NCBI RefSeq assembly: GCF_003426815.1
Contig: NZ_QKYK01000012.1
Span: 88,632 to 152,631, forward strand
DNA length: 64,000 bases
Source: Desertimonas flava
GTDB lineage: Bacteria > Actinomycetota > Acidimicrobiia > Acidimicrobiales > Ilumatobacteraceae
Direction: 5' to 3'
Shown here: positions 49,788 through 59,121 of the stretch, in pieces
Position numbering within the stretch: the first letter of the stretch is position 1
Layout of the letters: the number at the start of each line of letters is the position of its first letter
The notes under the pieces: model-generated
Seen by the model: only the letters and a program-made list of their open reading frames with translations
Databases searched by the model: none
Told to the model about the DNA's origin: nothing
Program-made: the position numbers and the translations under genes

Positions 49788-51446
49788 TCAGGCGACGTCG
49801 ACGTCGATGACGTGATAGCCGCTGGCGCCGTCGGGCGCGACGTCGGCGCGGACGTCGGTCTGCACCTCGCCGTCGCCGTCGATGCAGCGCGCCTCGATCC
49901 GATGGCGGCCGGATTCGGCGGCGTCCCACTCGACCACCCACTTGCGCCACGTGTCCTCCGACGGCACGCCCCCGAGTCGCGCCCGCATCCACTCGCCGCC
50001 ATCGACGCGCACCTCGACCGCCGACACCCCGGTGTGCACGGCCCATGCCGTGCCGGCGATCTCCACGGTCCCCGGGGCCACGTCGTCACGGTCGCGCGGC
50101 GTCTCGATCCGCGTCATCGCCTTCATCGGAGCCTGCTGCGACCAGCCTCGAGGGACCCAGTACGCGTCGTACGCCTCCCAGGTGGTGAACTCCATGTCGA
50201 CCACCCACTTGGTGGCGGACACGTAGCCGTACTCCCCCGGCACGACCATGCGGACCGGGTAACCGTGCTCGGGCGGAAGCGGCTCGCCGTTCATGGCGAC
50301 CGCCAGCATCGCGTCGCGGCCGTCGGTGAGCGACGACACCGGTGTGCCGCACGTCCAGCCGTCGACCGAGCGGCTGACCAGCTGGGTAGATTCCGGGTGG
50401 TACCCGACCTGGGCGAAGATCGAGTCGAGCCGCACGCCCTGCCACAGGGCGTTGCCGACGTACGGCCCGCCGGTCGGATTGGACACGCACGACAGCGTCA
50501 CGTAGCGCTCGATCTGGTCCATCGCCAGCAGGTCGTCGAACGTCAGCTCCAACTCCTGATCGACCATGCCGTGGATGCGCAGGCGCCAATCGGCCGTCGA
50601 CACCTGGGGCACGGTGAGCACCGTGTCGATGCGGTAGAAGTCGTCGTTGGGGATGACGAACGGCGACAGGCCGGGCACGTCGAGATCGGCGTTGGGCGGC
50701 AGGGCGAGCGGGCGTGTCGCCACCCGGGGGAGGCTCAGCGCGGCCCGTTCGTCGGCCACGGAGTAGCGGCCCTGCACGAGCCGGCCGGTACCGGCAGCGA
50801 TGGCCGCGAGCGACGCCACGCCCACGCTGCGGAGGACGAACGTCCTCCGGTCGGCGATCCCCGTCCCGGGGACGACCATCGGCACGTAGAGGTGGGCGCT
50901 CGCCGGCTCGAGGCTGGCGTCGGGGGCCACCCCGGCGACGGCCTGACCGACGAGGCCGGGCTCCGTCGACGAGGATCGAACCCGGCGCGGTGCGAGCCAC
51001 AGCAGCACGGCCAGCGACACCGCCGTGCCGACGAGGATCGGTGCGAGGCGGGCCAAGGACGGATCGGGGCGACTGAGCACCGCACCGACGCCGAGCAGGC
51101 CGACGCCGACCGTTCCCCCGACGGCGGCAGCGAGGCGGCCGGCGGCGGCGAGACCGCCGACCACGACGCCGGCGACGAACACCAACGCCAGTGTGGTGAC
51201 GACGAGGACCGTCTTGTCGTTGGTGCCGAACGTCTCGATTGCCCAGTTCTTCATGCCGATCGGCACCAGATCGATCACCTTGTTGCCGACGGCGATGACC
51301 GGCGAGCTCGAGCCCGACACGATTCCCACGGTCAGCTCCCCGGCGGCCAGACCGGCTCCCGTGGCGACCACTCCCAGCACGGCGCCCGACAGCGCACCGA
51401 GTCCCACGCCCGGCGCCGGCTCGGGCCCGTACGATCGGTCGTCCAT
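49788..51446 (-). CDS. Membrane-anchored molybdopterin oxidoreductase (sulfite-oxidase type)
   Basis: 552 residues from the ATG at 51444-51446. The first 150 residues hold several membrane helices (GALSGAVLGVVATGAGLAAG; VLVVTTLALVFVAGVVVGGL; AVSLAVLLWLAP), then a further helix near 195. The sulfite-oxidase-type molybdopterin domain follows: FYRIDTVLTVPQV, RYVTLSCVSNPTGGPYVGNA (Cys ligand of Mo), GWTCGTPVSSL and HGYPVRMVVPGEYGYVSATK. A C-terminal Mo-co dimerisation domain ends it. It probably oxidises an unknown compound outside the membrane. Confidence 0.85.
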   Translation of the reverse strand: MDDRSYGPEPAPGVGLGALSGAVLGVVATGAGLAAGELTVGIVSGSSSPVIAVGNKVIDLVPIGMKNWAIETFGTNDKTVLVVTTLALVFVAGVVVGGLAAAGRLAAAVGGTVGVGLLGVGAVLSRPDPSLARLAPILVGTAVSLAVLLWLAPRRVRSSSTEPGLVGQAVAGVAPDASLEPASAHLYVPMVVPGTGIADRRTFVLRSVGVASLAAIAAGTGRLVQGRYSVADERAALSLPRVATRPLALPPNADLDVPGLSPFVIPNDDFYRIDTVLTVPQVSTADWRLRIHGMVDQELELTFDDLLAMDQIERYVTLSCVSNPTGGPYVGNALWQGVRLDSIFAQVGYHPESTQLVSRSVDGWTCGTPVSSLTDGRDAMLAVAMNGEPLPPEHGYPVRMVVPGEYGYVSATKWVVDMEFTTWEAYDAYWVPRGWSQQAPMKAMTRIETPRDRDDVAPGTVEIAGTAWAVHTGVSAVEVRVDGGEWMRARLGGVPSEDTWRKWVVEWDAAESGRHRIEARCIDGDGEVQTDVRADVAPDGASGYHVIDVDVA

Positions 51447-52479
51447 GGACACCAGTCTGCCCGATGCCGTCGCCGAGCAGGTGGCGAATCTCGTTGCCGA
51501 CGTCGGGCCACCGACCGACGAACGCCTCGCCCGCGAGCTGCTCGCCGCGGCGATCGGACTGATCGGCGATCACCCGGCGACGCTCGATCTGAAGATCGCG
51601 TCGGCCGCCCTCGCCGAGATGCGCAGCGCCTTCGCCGTGTTCGCGCCGTACCGCGACATCCCGAAGGTCACCGTGTTCGGTTCGGCGCGGACCGCGACCC
51701 ACGACCCGCTGTACGCGCAGGCGACGAAGATCGCGTCCGATCTGGCCGATCGCGGCTGGATGGTGGTCACCGGGGCCGGTCCGGGGATCATGCAGGCGGC
51801 GATGGAGGGCGCCGGCCGCGACCGGTCGATCGGCGTGTCGATCCGGCTCCCCTTCGAGCAAGGGGCCAACCCCGTGATCGCCGGCGACGACAAGGCCGTC
51901 AGCATGAAGTACTTCTTCACGCGCAAGCTGATGCTGGTGAAGGAGTCACGGGCGTTCGTCTGCCTCCCCGGCGGGTTCGGCACGCTCGACGAGACGTTCG
52001 AGCTGCTGACGCTCACCCAGACCGGCAAGGGCATGCCGGTCCCGATCGTGTTCCTCGACACCGAGGGCGACACGTTCTGGAGCGAGGTGGACGACTTCGT
52101 CCGCAAGCAGCTGGTGTCCCGCCACCTCGTGAACCCCATCGATCGCGGCCTGTACTTCGTCACCGACTCGAGCGACGCGGCCTGCACGGAGATCGAGCGC
52201 TTCTACAGCAACTACGACTCGATCCGTTACATCGGTTCGACCGCGGTGGTGCGAATCCGCCGGGAGCCCACCGACGACCAGGTGTTGGAGCTGAATCGCC
52301 GGTTCGGGCCCGACGCCGCCACCGTCGTCGCCGACGGGCCGATCACGCGCACCGGTCCCCTGCCCGTCGAGCTGCGCCAGGCCGACAAGGTGGACCTCGC
52401 CCGCATCCGGTTCGACTTCACCGGCCACCGCTACGGCACGCTGCGCGCCCTGATCGACGCGCTCAACGCGCTCGACTGA
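51445..52479 (+). CDS. LOG-family (lysine decarboxylase-like) protein
   Basis: 344 residues. VTVFGSARTATHDPLY near 75, VVTGAGPGIMQAAMEGA near 108 and the family motif LPGGFGTLDETFE near 172 mark the LOG/TIGR00730 fold, whose members cleave nucleoside 5'-monophosphates (cytokinin-activating type). The N-terminal 70 residues and the C-terminal 90 extend the usual 190-residue core, as in larger bacterial members. Its ATG overlaps the ATG of the divergent molybdopterin gene within CCATGG, so both mRNAs should be nearly leaderless. Confidence 0.88.
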   Translation: MDTSLPDAVAEQVANLVADVGPPTDERLARELLAAAIGLIGDHPATLDLKIASAALAEMRSAFAVFAPYRDIPKVTVFGSARTATHDPLYAQATKIASDLADRGWMVVTGAGPGIMQAAMEGAGRDRSIGVSIRLPFEQGANPVIAGDDKAVSMKYFFTRKLMLVKESRAFVCLPGGFGTLDETFELLTLTQTGKGMPVPIVFLDTEGDTFWSEVDDFVRKQLVSRHLVNPIDRGLYFVTDSSDAACTEIERFYSNYDSIRYIGSTAVVRIRREPTDDQVLELNRRFGPDAATVVADGPITRTGPLPVELRQADKVDLARIRFDFTGHRYGTLRALIDALNALD

Positions 52480-52495
52480 CCCCCGGTGGGAGAGT

Positions 52496-52526
52496 TCCCG
52501 AGATAGTGCCTGGCACTATCTCGGGA
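52496..52526. terminator. Perfect palindrome between convergent genes
   Basis: 15-bp arms TCCCGAGATAGTGCC and its complement around a single T, 16 bases past the LOG-family stop and 5 bases past the stop of the convergent small gene. Bidirectional terminator by position. Confidence 0.75.
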
Positions 52527-52531
52527 GCGCC

Positions 52532-52720
52532 TCAGTCGAGGGACTCGAGGAGGCGGGCGGCCTTCTCGACGGCGCGGCGGGCCTGCGTGAGCACCTTGTC
52601 GGCATCGGGGCGCTTCGTCGCCCCCGCCGCCATCGCCTCCTGCAGGAGATCGAAGCTGAGCTCGTCGAGCGTCGAGCCGATGCCGTCGAGCTCGGTCGCG
52701 AGCTCGCGGTAGCGGCTCAC
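52532..52720 (-). CDS. Small helical protein coupled to GlcF-like gene
   Basis: 62 residues from a GTG overlapping the stop of the Fe-S gene (GTGA): VSRYRELATELDGIGSTLDE, ending QARRAVEKAARLLESLD. Two helices. It resembles exonuclease VII small subunits in size and pattern, but the context does not support that. Function unknown. Confidence 0.5.
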   Translation of the reverse strand: MSRYRELATELDGIGSTLDELSFDLLQEAMAAGATKRPDADKVLTQARRAVEKAARLLESLD

Positions 52721-53922
52721 GACGGGACCTGGTCCCGGCCGGTGCCGATCGCCTCGGCGACGATGTCGATCGGGTGCCGCACCTCGAGGCCGGCCGCGGC
52801 GAGGTGCATCGCACAACCGGGATTGCCGCTCGCCACCACGGCGGCCCCGCTCGCCCGACGGGCCCGGTCGATGACGTCGACCTTGCGCTCGCGGATCGCC
52901 GTACCGAGCTCGGGCTGAAGGACGGAATAGGCGCCACCGGCGCCGCAGCACAAACCGTCGTCGTCGAGCTCGACGACACGTGCGTAGCGGCCGAGCACCG
53001 TGCGCACGGGGAGGTGTGCCTTCTGCACGTGACGCAGGTGGCACGGGTCCTGGACGATCACCGGCGCGAGTTCGCCGGTCGGCTCGGGAAGCCGGTCGAC
53101 ACGTTCGGCCAGCCACTCGTCGACGTCGACGACGCGGGCCGAGAAGGCGCGGGCCTCATCCGTGGCGAGCAGGTGCCCGTACTCCTTCATCGCCGCGCCG
53201 CACCCGGCCGAGTTGACCACGATGGCGTCGTCGCCGGGCATGGCGGCGATCGTGCGGCGGGCCAGCTCTGCCGCCTCCTGCTCGAGACCGGCGTGCACGT
53301 GAAGTGCGCCACAGCACCCTGCCGAATCGGGCGAGCACCGGAACGTTGCTCCCGTGGCCTCGATGACCGCAGCGGTCGAACGATGCGTCCCGCGCAGCCA
53401 GGCGTCCATCACACAGCCGAGGTACAACCACACCGACTCGGCGCCGGACGGCGCCGGCGACGGCGCCGGGCGCGGCCCCCGCCGCAGCGGCAGACGTGAC
53501 AGGCCGGCGCGCTTCGGCACCATGCGGAGGCGTTGGGCGAACGCCAGCATGGTCGAACCGGCGAGCAGCAGCCGGTGCATGGGCAGCGCCCTATAGGCCA
53601 AACGCTGCCAGCGCGGCGTGATCGTCCCCCGATCGGCGAGGGCGGCCTTGGTCGACTCGATCAGGTGCCCGTAGGGCACGCCGCTCGGACATGCCGGCTC
53701 GCAACCGCGGCACTGCACGCACGTGTCGACGAAGCGCAAGAACGTCTCGTCGATCGGGGCGCCACGCCACTCGACGGCGCGCATCGCGTCGATCCGTCCC
53801 CGCGGTGAGAGGCCCTCCTCGCCCGTCACGCGGAACGTCGGGCAATGCGGCAGGCACAGGCCGCACCCGACGCACGTCGACAGTTCGCTCTCGTTGAGGC
53901 CGAGCACACCGCTGGTCGCCAT
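52717..53922 (-). CDS. glcF: GlcF-like iron-sulfur oxidoreductase subunit
   Basis: 401 residues from the ATG at 53920-53922. Two 4Fe-4S motifs: CVGCGLCLPHCP near 17 and CVQCRGCEPACP near 68. Two CCG domains follow (CCGALHVHAG and CCGAGGAYSVLQPE) with QDPCHLRHVQ. This is the electron-transfer subunit of glycolate oxidase-type complexes. Its flavoprotein partners (GlcD, GlcE) are encoded about 4.3 kb away, with an amidohydrolase and an aldehyde dehydrogenase between. A lactate-utilisation-type complex is the alternative. Confidence 0.85.
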   Translation of the reverse strand: MATSGVLGLNESELSTCVGCGLCLPHCPTFRVTGEEGLSPRGRIDAMRAVEWRGAPIDETFLRFVDTCVQCRGCEPACPSGVPYGHLIESTKAALADRGTITPRWQRLAYRALPMHRLLLAGSTMLAFAQRLRMVPKRAGLSRLPLRRGPRPAPSPAPSGAESVWLYLGCVMDAWLRGTHRSTAAVIEATGATFRCSPDSAGCCGALHVHAGLEQEAAELARRTIAAMPGDDAIVVNSAGCGAAMKEYGHLLATDEARAFSARVVDVDEWLAERVDRLPEPTGELAPVIVQDPCHLRHVQKAHLPVRTVLGRYARVVELDDDGLCCGAGGAYSVLQPELGTAIRERKVDVIDRARRASGAAVVASGNPGCAMHLAAAGLEVRHPIDIVAEAIGTGRDQVPS

Positions 53923-54000
53923 CGGCGGCCACCGTACCAACCTGCTTGCGCTGCGCACCGGACGACTCGCCGCGACACCGGGTGCGCAGCAGTGCGCAGC

Positions 54001-54035
54001 AGGGTGCGGCAGGGTGCGGCAGGGTGCGGCAGGGT
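54001..54035. repeat. 10-bp tandem repeat in a divergent promoter region
   Basis: AGGGTGCGGC three and a half times, between glcF and the amidohydrolase gene. Nothing else is recognised in this gap. Confidence 0.7.
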
Positions 54036-54081
54036 CCAGCACGGTACGTCGCGGGGCGTCCCGGTGCGCGAACGTCGAGTC

Positions 54082-55269
54082 ATGGGGCTCACAGTTGCTG
54101 CACGCAAGCCGATGCACGAGGCGCACCGCGTCGCCGAGAGCGGAGCGGTGGACGCCGACGGCCACATCCTCGAACCGCCGACGCTCTGGGAGGAGTACAT
54201 CGACCCGGCGTTCCGTGACCGGGCGTTGCGCATCCGCGTCGACGAGAACGGCCTCGAGGAGCTCGAGATCGACGGGCGCCGCTCGCAGATGTCTCGTCGC
54301 GGGTTCCCGGCGACGCTCGGGGCGATGGGCGCACCCGACCTGGCCGACATGCAGAAGAACCCCGAGCGCACCTATCTCGGTGAGTCGCCGTATGGAGCGA
54401 TGGACCCCTCCGAGCGCATCGACGTCCTCGACGCCGAGAACATCGACATCGCCTTCCTCTACACCACGGTCGGGCTGCTGTGGGAGGCCGAGGTCGACGA
54501 CCCGGAGCTGTCACAGGCGTACACCAAGGCCTACAACCGCTGGATCTGCGAGTTCTGCGCCGACGAGCCGCGCCTCGTGCCGACCGCCCACCTGTCGCTG
54601 AGCGATCCGGTCGCCGCCGCCAAGGAGCTCGAGCGGGCGGTCGGCGAGGGCGCCAAGGGCGGCTACGTCGCCCCGTTCCACCATCGCGGCGTCCCGCTCG
54701 GCCACCCCGACAACAATCCCGTGTTCGCCGCCGCCCAGGACCTGGACGTCCCGCTGGCGATCCACCCGACGTTCGAGCCGCAGTGGACGAAGGGCACCAG
54801 GATGGGCACCTGGGAGCACGTGAAGCAGCTCCGCCTGCTCGCTTCGGTCGCCGCGTCGGACGGCGTGCGGCACCAGTTCACCACGCTGTTCGACTACGGC
54901 GTGTTCGACGCCTTCCCCCGCCTCAAGATCCTCGTGCTCGAATCGGGCGGCGGCTGGATCGGCTACTGGCTCGATCGCATCGACGCCGTCTACTCCCACA
55001 CGTTCATCGGCGAGCGGGTCCCGCTGCGCAACAAGCCGAGCGACTACTTCCGGGAGCGGATCTGGATCAGCTGTGATCCCGACGAGCGCACGATCCCGGC
55101 GCTCGCCGAGCGGTTCGGCGTCGAGCGGTTCATGTGGGCGTCGGACTTTCCGCACGCCGACCACACCTCCGAGTACGTCCACGATCTCAACGAGTTGGTG
55201 GCGATGTTCCCCGAGGCCGATCGCCGGAAGTTCATCGGCGACAACGCCCGGGCCCTGTTCCAGCTCTGA
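54082..55269 (+). CDS. Amidohydrolase family protein
   Basis: 395 residues. VDADGHILEPPTLWEEY near 23 provides the N-terminal metal ligands (the HxH equivalent is DxxxH), then VPTAHLSLSDP near 169, LAIHPTFEPQ near 227, FDYGVFDAFPRLKILVLESG and SDFPHAD near 355 with the catalytic Asp. This is the amidohydrolase_2 group (ACMSD / resorcylate decarboxylase-like), metal-dependent decarboxylases or hydrolases. The substrate is unknown. An aldehyde dehydrogenase gene follows after 59 bases. Confidence 0.85.
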   Translation: MGLTVAARKPMHEAHRVAESGAVDADGHILEPPTLWEEYIDPAFRDRALRIRVDENGLEELEIDGRRSQMSRRGFPATLGAMGAPDLADMQKNPERTYLGESPYGAMDPSERIDVLDAENIDIAFLYTTVGLLWEAEVDDPELSQAYTKAYNRWICEFCADEPRLVPTAHLSLSDPVAAAKELERAVGEGAKGGYVAPFHHRGVPLGHPDNNPVFAAAQDLDVPLAIHPTFEPQWTKGTRMGTWEHVKQLRLLASVAASDGVRHQFTTLFDYGVFDAFPRLKILVLESGGGWIGYWLDRIDAVYSHTFIGERVPLRNKPSDYFRERIWISCDPDERTIPALAERFGVERFMWASDFPHADHTSEYVHDLNELVAMFPEADRRKFIGDNARALFQL

Positions 55270-55328
55270 GGCCCCGTCGACGCATTGCGCTACCCGTGAC
55301 GGTCGCCGGCGTGCCAACCTGGCCATCC

Positions 55329-56726
55329 ATGAGTGACTCGACCGGCCCCGACCAACCTGCCGAAGCGCTCGCCCGGCTCCGCGAGTCGGCCCGAACCGGT
55401 GCCCTCGATGAGGCCGAGGCCCGGATCACCCAGCTCTCCCAGCTGCGCCGCCTCCTCAGCGAGCAGCAGGACGTGCTCACCGAAGCGCTCCGCGCCGATC
55501 TCGGCAAGCCGGCCGTCGAGGCCTACACGACCGAGATCGGCTTCACGATCGGCGAGATCGACCACGCCGTCGACCACCTGCGTGCGTGGATGCAGCCGAT
55601 CAAGGTGAAGACGCCGCTCACGTTCCGCCCGGGCTCGTCCCGCATCGTCCGCCAGCCGCTCGGCACCGTGCTGATCATCGCCCCCTGGAACTACCCGGTG
55701 CAGCTCACGTTCGGGCCGCTCGTCGGCGTGCTCGCCGCGGGCAACACCGCCGTGCTCAAGCCGTCCGAGCTGGCCCCGGCCACCGCGGCGGCGATCGCCG
55801 AGCTCGTCCCGAGATACCTCGACGAACGACTCGTCACCGTCGTCACCGGCGGTGCGGACGAGACCACGGCGCTGCTCGCCGAGCCCTTCGATCACATCGT
55901 CTACACCGGTGGCGCCAACGTCGCCAAGGCGGTCATGCGCGCGGCGGCCGAACATCTCACCCCCGTCACCCTCGAGCTCGGCGGCAAGAGCCCGGCGATC
56001 GTGGCCGCCGACGCCGACATCGACGTGGCGGCGCGACGCATCGCGTGGGGACGGTTCACCAACGCCGGCCAGACGTGCGTGGCACCCGACTACGTCCTCG
56101 TCGCCGAATCGGTCGAAGACCGCTTCCTCGGCGCCGTGCTGCGATCCGTCCACGACTTCTACGGCGAGAACGCCAAGGTCTCCCCCGACTTCGGCCGCAT
56201 CGTCAACGAGCGTCACTTCGACAGGGTGAAGGGTCTCATCGACGCCGGCGGCTACGACGCCGTGGTCACCGGTGGTCTGACCGACCGGGATCAGCGGTAC
56301 ATCGCCCCGACCGTGCTCGCCGGCGTCGACCCGGCAGCGGCCGTGATGCAGGAGGAGATCTTCGGTCCGGTGCTGCCCGTGCTCACCGTGCCCGACGTCG
56401 ACACCGCGGTGCAGTTCGTCAATGATCGCCCGCGGCCCCTCGCCCTCTACGTGTTCAGCTCCGACGAGGCTGCAGCCGAGCGGGTCATCGAGCGCACCCG
56501 CTCGGGCGGCGTGGGCATCAACAACGCCGTGTTCCAGGTGGCCATCCCCGATCTGCCGTTCGGTGGCATCGGTCCGAGCGGCACCGGCGCCTACCACGGC
56601 GAGGCCGGCTTTGATCGCTTCTCCCACCGGCGGGCGGTGTACTCGCGGCCCACCAAGCCCGATCCGCCGATCCTCTACCCGCCCTACAAGCGCTGGAAGG
56701 AAGCCATCCTGCGCCGAGTCCTCTGA
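55329..56726 (+). CDS. Aldehyde dehydrogenase (class 3-like)
   Basis: 465 residues from the ATG at 55329. LIIAPWNYPVQLTFGPLVG near 116, VYTGGANVAKAV near 195, the general base Glu in VTLELGGKSP near 217 and the nucleophilic Cys in NAGQTCVAPDY near 251, then QEEIFGPVLPV near 345. It has the length and C-terminal membrane-side pattern of class 3 enzymes that oxidise fatty or aromatic aldehydes with NAD(P). It probably acts in the same pathway as the amidohydrolase before it. Confidence 0.92.
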   Translation: MSDSTGPDQPAEALARLRESARTGALDEAEARITQLSQLRRLLSEQQDVLTEALRADLGKPAVEAYTTEIGFTIGEIDHAVDHLRAWMQPIKVKTPLTFRPGSSRIVRQPLGTVLIIAPWNYPVQLTFGPLVGVLAAGNTAVLKPSELAPATAAAIAELVPRYLDERLVTVVTGGADETTALLAEPFDHIVYTGGANVAKAVMRAAAEHLTPVTLELGGKSPAIVAADADIDVAARRIAWGRFTNAGQTCVAPDYVLVAESVEDRFLGAVLRSVHDFYGENAKVSPDFGRIVNERHFDRVKGLIDAGGYDAVVTGGLTDRDQRYIAPTVLAGVDPAAAVMQEEIFGPVLPVLTVPDVDTAVQFVNDRPRPLALYVFSSDEAAAERVIERTRSGGVGINNAVFQVAIPDLPFGGIGPSGTGAYHGEAGFDRFSHRRAVYSRPTKPDPPILYPPYKRWKEAILRRVL

Positions 56727-56851
56727 CCAGGATCTCGACGGTCCGGTCGGCGAGCTCCGGCCGGGTGGCGAGGAGCACCGTCATGCACGCACGCGAGAAG
56801 AATCGCGCGATGCTCGTTGACGGTGGGCGAGCAACAACTGGGGAGGAAACC

Positions 56852-57265
56852 GTGAAGCGACTCGTTCTGATCTTGCTCGCCGCGGCAGCTTCGACGACCG
56901 GCGCCGCGACCGCACGAGCAACCACGCCTGAGCCACCCGCCGGCGAGCCCGTGACGTCGGGGCCGGTCACAGCCACCGTCGTCGAGTCATACCATTCGAC
57001 GGCTGCGACGCAGCTCGTGGTGATCGTCGAGGTCACCACGACCGAGCCCGTCACGTTGGACGCGTTCGGCGCCGTCTACGTCGGTCCAGATGGACAGCAG
57101 GTCGAGGCGACCGACTACATCGCGCCGGACGAGCTCTTCCCGGGTGCGTTCTCGTTGGTGGTGCTGGCATTTCCCGCCGCGAGTCCCGGCGGCAATGTCA
57201 TGTGGAGCGCCTACGACGACGAGTACACCGACTTCGACCTCGTCTCCCCGGTCCCGGCTGCGTGA
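56852..57265 (+). CDS. Small secreted protein
   Basis: 137 residues from a GTG with a perfect GGGGAGGAAAC ribosome-binding site. Signal peptide KRLVLILLAAAASTTGAATA, then a beta-sandwich-like domain (VTATVVESYHSTAATQLVVI; VTLDAFGAVYVGPDGQQVEA). Function unknown; it resembles small exported DUF4352-type domains. Confidence 0.65.
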   Translation: MKRLVLILLAAAASTTGAATARATTPEPPAGEPVTSGPVTATVVESYHSTAATQLVVIVEVTTTEPVTLDAFGAVYVGPDGQQVEATDYIAPDELFPGAFSLVVLAFPAASPGGNVMWSAYDDEYTDFDLVSPVPAA

Positions 57266-57347
57266 AGGAAACGTGGCAGGTGCTGTAGGTGACGACTCGG
57301 TCGGCTGACGTGCCGAGTCCTCTCACCGGTGGGTGCGGAATGGGACG

Positions 57348-58250
57348 TCAGACGACCGACCAGTAGGGAGCGTCGGGATCCCGTCGCCACCATCGGAGGC
57401 GACGGGACGCCTCAGAGTCGTCCGAACGGTCCGCTCCCTCGGCGATCACCCGCATCAGCGTCGCGGCGAGCAGGCGTCCCTCGACGAGTCGCTCGACGAG
57501 CGGCTCGTCGTCACCGGCGAGAGCGGCGCCGGCCGCGAAGTCGGCACACCAGGCCGGGTCGCCTCCCCATCGCTCCACCATCGAGCGCAGCGGCGCGTGG
57601 TCCCAGGCGGCCGGGGCGATGCACAGGAGGTCCCAGTCGACGATCACCGGCCCGTCCGGCCCGGCGACGACGTTGTGGGGGTGGACGTCACCGTGACAGA
57701 GCACCCACGCCTCACGAGCGACGGAGTCCTCCCAGCCGGCGACGCGGGCGGCGGCGGCGGCGAGAACGTCGAGGTCGGCGGCGTCGACGAAGGGCTCGAC
57801 CCGCAGGAGCATCGCGTCGAAGTGCCACCACGGGAACGACGTCGCCGGAGGCACCGGATAGCCGCCCACCGCTGCCGGGTCCAGGGCATGAAGTCGGGCG
57901 ACCATCTCGCCCACCGTGCGCCAGTCGGCGCCGCCGTCGACCGTCGGGATCCGCTGCCAGGCGGTCGCCGTGAGGTCACCGTCGTGTTCGACCGGGTGCC
58001 CGGACGCCGGTGCCGGAACGCTGATCCCGGCACTGAGGAGCACCTCGGCGAGGTCGTAGGCCACGTGACCGGGCACCGTCGTCCGGCCGACGCGGATCAC
58101 GACGTCACCGGCGATGTAGGTGGCGTTCATCGCCGCCCGCAGCAGCACGGGTTCGCCGAGGCCGAGCCGACCAGCGAGTGCTTCGGCCAGCGGCCTGGCC
58201 GACGCCTCGTCGCCGATGGGGCGGTCGACGAACGGCGAGGCGGCGAGCAT
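57348..58250 (-). CDS. Aminoglycoside phosphotransferase-fold kinase
   Basis: 300 residues. The catalytic loop VLCHGDVHPHNVVAGPDG near 186 and the metal-binding VIVDWDLL near 206 are the APH/choline kinase marks. The substrate is unknown; in this fold it ranges from antibiotics to homoserine, methylthioribose and fructosamine. A resistance role is not implied. It starts 2 bp after the stop of the GlcE-like gene, so the two form an operon. Confidence 0.82.
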   Translation of the reverse strand: MLAASPFVDRPIGDEASARPLAEALAGRLGLGEPVLLRAAMNATYIAGDVVIRVGRTTVPGHVAYDLAEVLLSAGISVPAPASGHPVEHDGDLTATAWQRIPTVDGGADWRTVGEMVARLHALDPAAVGGYPVPPATSFPWWHFDAMLLRVEPFVDAADLDVLAAAAARVAGWEDSVAREAWVLCHGDVHPHNVVAGPDGPVIVDWDLLCIAPAAWDHAPLRSMVERWGGDPAWCADFAAGAALAGDDEPLVERLVEGRLLAATLMRVIAEGADRSDDSEASRRLRWWRRDPDAPYWSVV

Positions 58251-58251
58251 C

Positions 58252-59121
58252 TCAGCCGGCGTCGAGCACGTCGACGCCGGGGTTGAGCCGGCCCGCCGGA
58301 TCGAAGTTGTGCTTGATGCGGCGGGTGAGCTCGCGCACTGCAGGGGCGACGTCGCGCGCGGGCGCTGGCTCGCTGTGATGCACCACCCCGACGCCCACCT
58401 CGGCGACGAACCGGCCCGTGAGCGACCTCACCTGCGCCGGCCTGATCGACCATCGGCCCGCTGTCGGCAGCTCCGGGGGTCCGTCGGCAGGCACGAGCCC
58501 GGCGGCTGCAGCGGCGGCCGCCACGTCGTCGGGGTGCCCTTCGAGCAGGCCCCAGGCCGTCGTGCCGTCCCACAGCAGCGAGGTCGGGCGGTGCAGCCGG
58601 GCGAGCAGCTCGTCGGGCTCGATGGTCGCTGTCGAGAACCACTGCGAGTGCCGCGCCATCGGCCACGTCCGCAGGATCACCTCGCCGATGAACCCCAGCG
58701 TCCCGCGGGATCCGACGAGCAGGCGGCACAGGTCGAACCCGCTGACGTTCTTCACGGTCGGCCCGCCCGCCTTGACCTCGTCGCCCGACGCCGACACGTA
58801 GCGGGCCTGCAGCAGTGCGTCGCGAGTCGGACCCCAGCCGAGCCGCCAGGTGCCGCTGCGGCCCATGGCGAGGGCGCCCCCGACGGTGCCACCGGACGGC
58901 AGGGCGACGCGCTGGCCGTGCTCGGCCAGTGCTGCGGCAAGCTCGTCGACCGGCGTCGCCGCGCCGCAGCACACGGTCATCTCCTCGGGCTGCAGCCATT
59001 CGATCCCGGCCGGCGCGCGAACCACGGTGGCTTCCCTCACGGGACCGCCTCGCGTTCCGGCGCCGGTGACCGTCACCGGCCCGCTGTCGCCGATGGCCTC
59101 GGCGAACTCCCTCAGATCCAT
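58252..59121 (-). CDS. glcE: GlcE-like FAD-binding subunit
   Basis: 289 residues from the ATG at 59119-59121. PEEMTVCCGAATPVDELAAA, RVALPSGGTVGGALAMGRSG and SGDEVKAGGPTVKNVSGFDL are the FAD-binding_4 marks of GlcE, followed by LLVGSRGTLGFIGEVILR; it lacks a full C-terminal substrate cap, as GlcE does. It overlaps glcD by 10 bp. Confidence 0.87.
   Translation of the reverse strand: MDLREFAEAIGDSGPVTVTGAGTRGGPVREATVVRAPAGIEWLQPEEMTVCCGAATPVDELAAALAEHGQRVALPSGGTVGGALAMGRSGTWRLGWGPTRDALLQARYVSASGDEVKAGGPTVKNVSGFDLCRLLVGSRGTLGFIGEVILRTWPMARHSQWFSTATIEPDELLARLHRPTSLLWDGTTAWGLLEGHPDDVAAAAAAAGLVPADGPPELPTAGRWSIRPAQVRSLTGRFVAEVGVGVVHHSEPAPARDVAPAVRELTRRIKHNFDPAGRLNPGVDVLDAG

Noticed and set aside
52532..52720. 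Exonuclease VII small subunit
   Set aside because: Size and helix pattern fit, but there is no large-subunit gene beside it and the gene is coupled to an Fe-S oxidoreductase.
57348..58250. Aminoglycoside resistance gene
   Set aside because: Only the general kinase-fold motifs are present; the fold has many metabolic members and the gene sits in a chromosomal catabolic operon.
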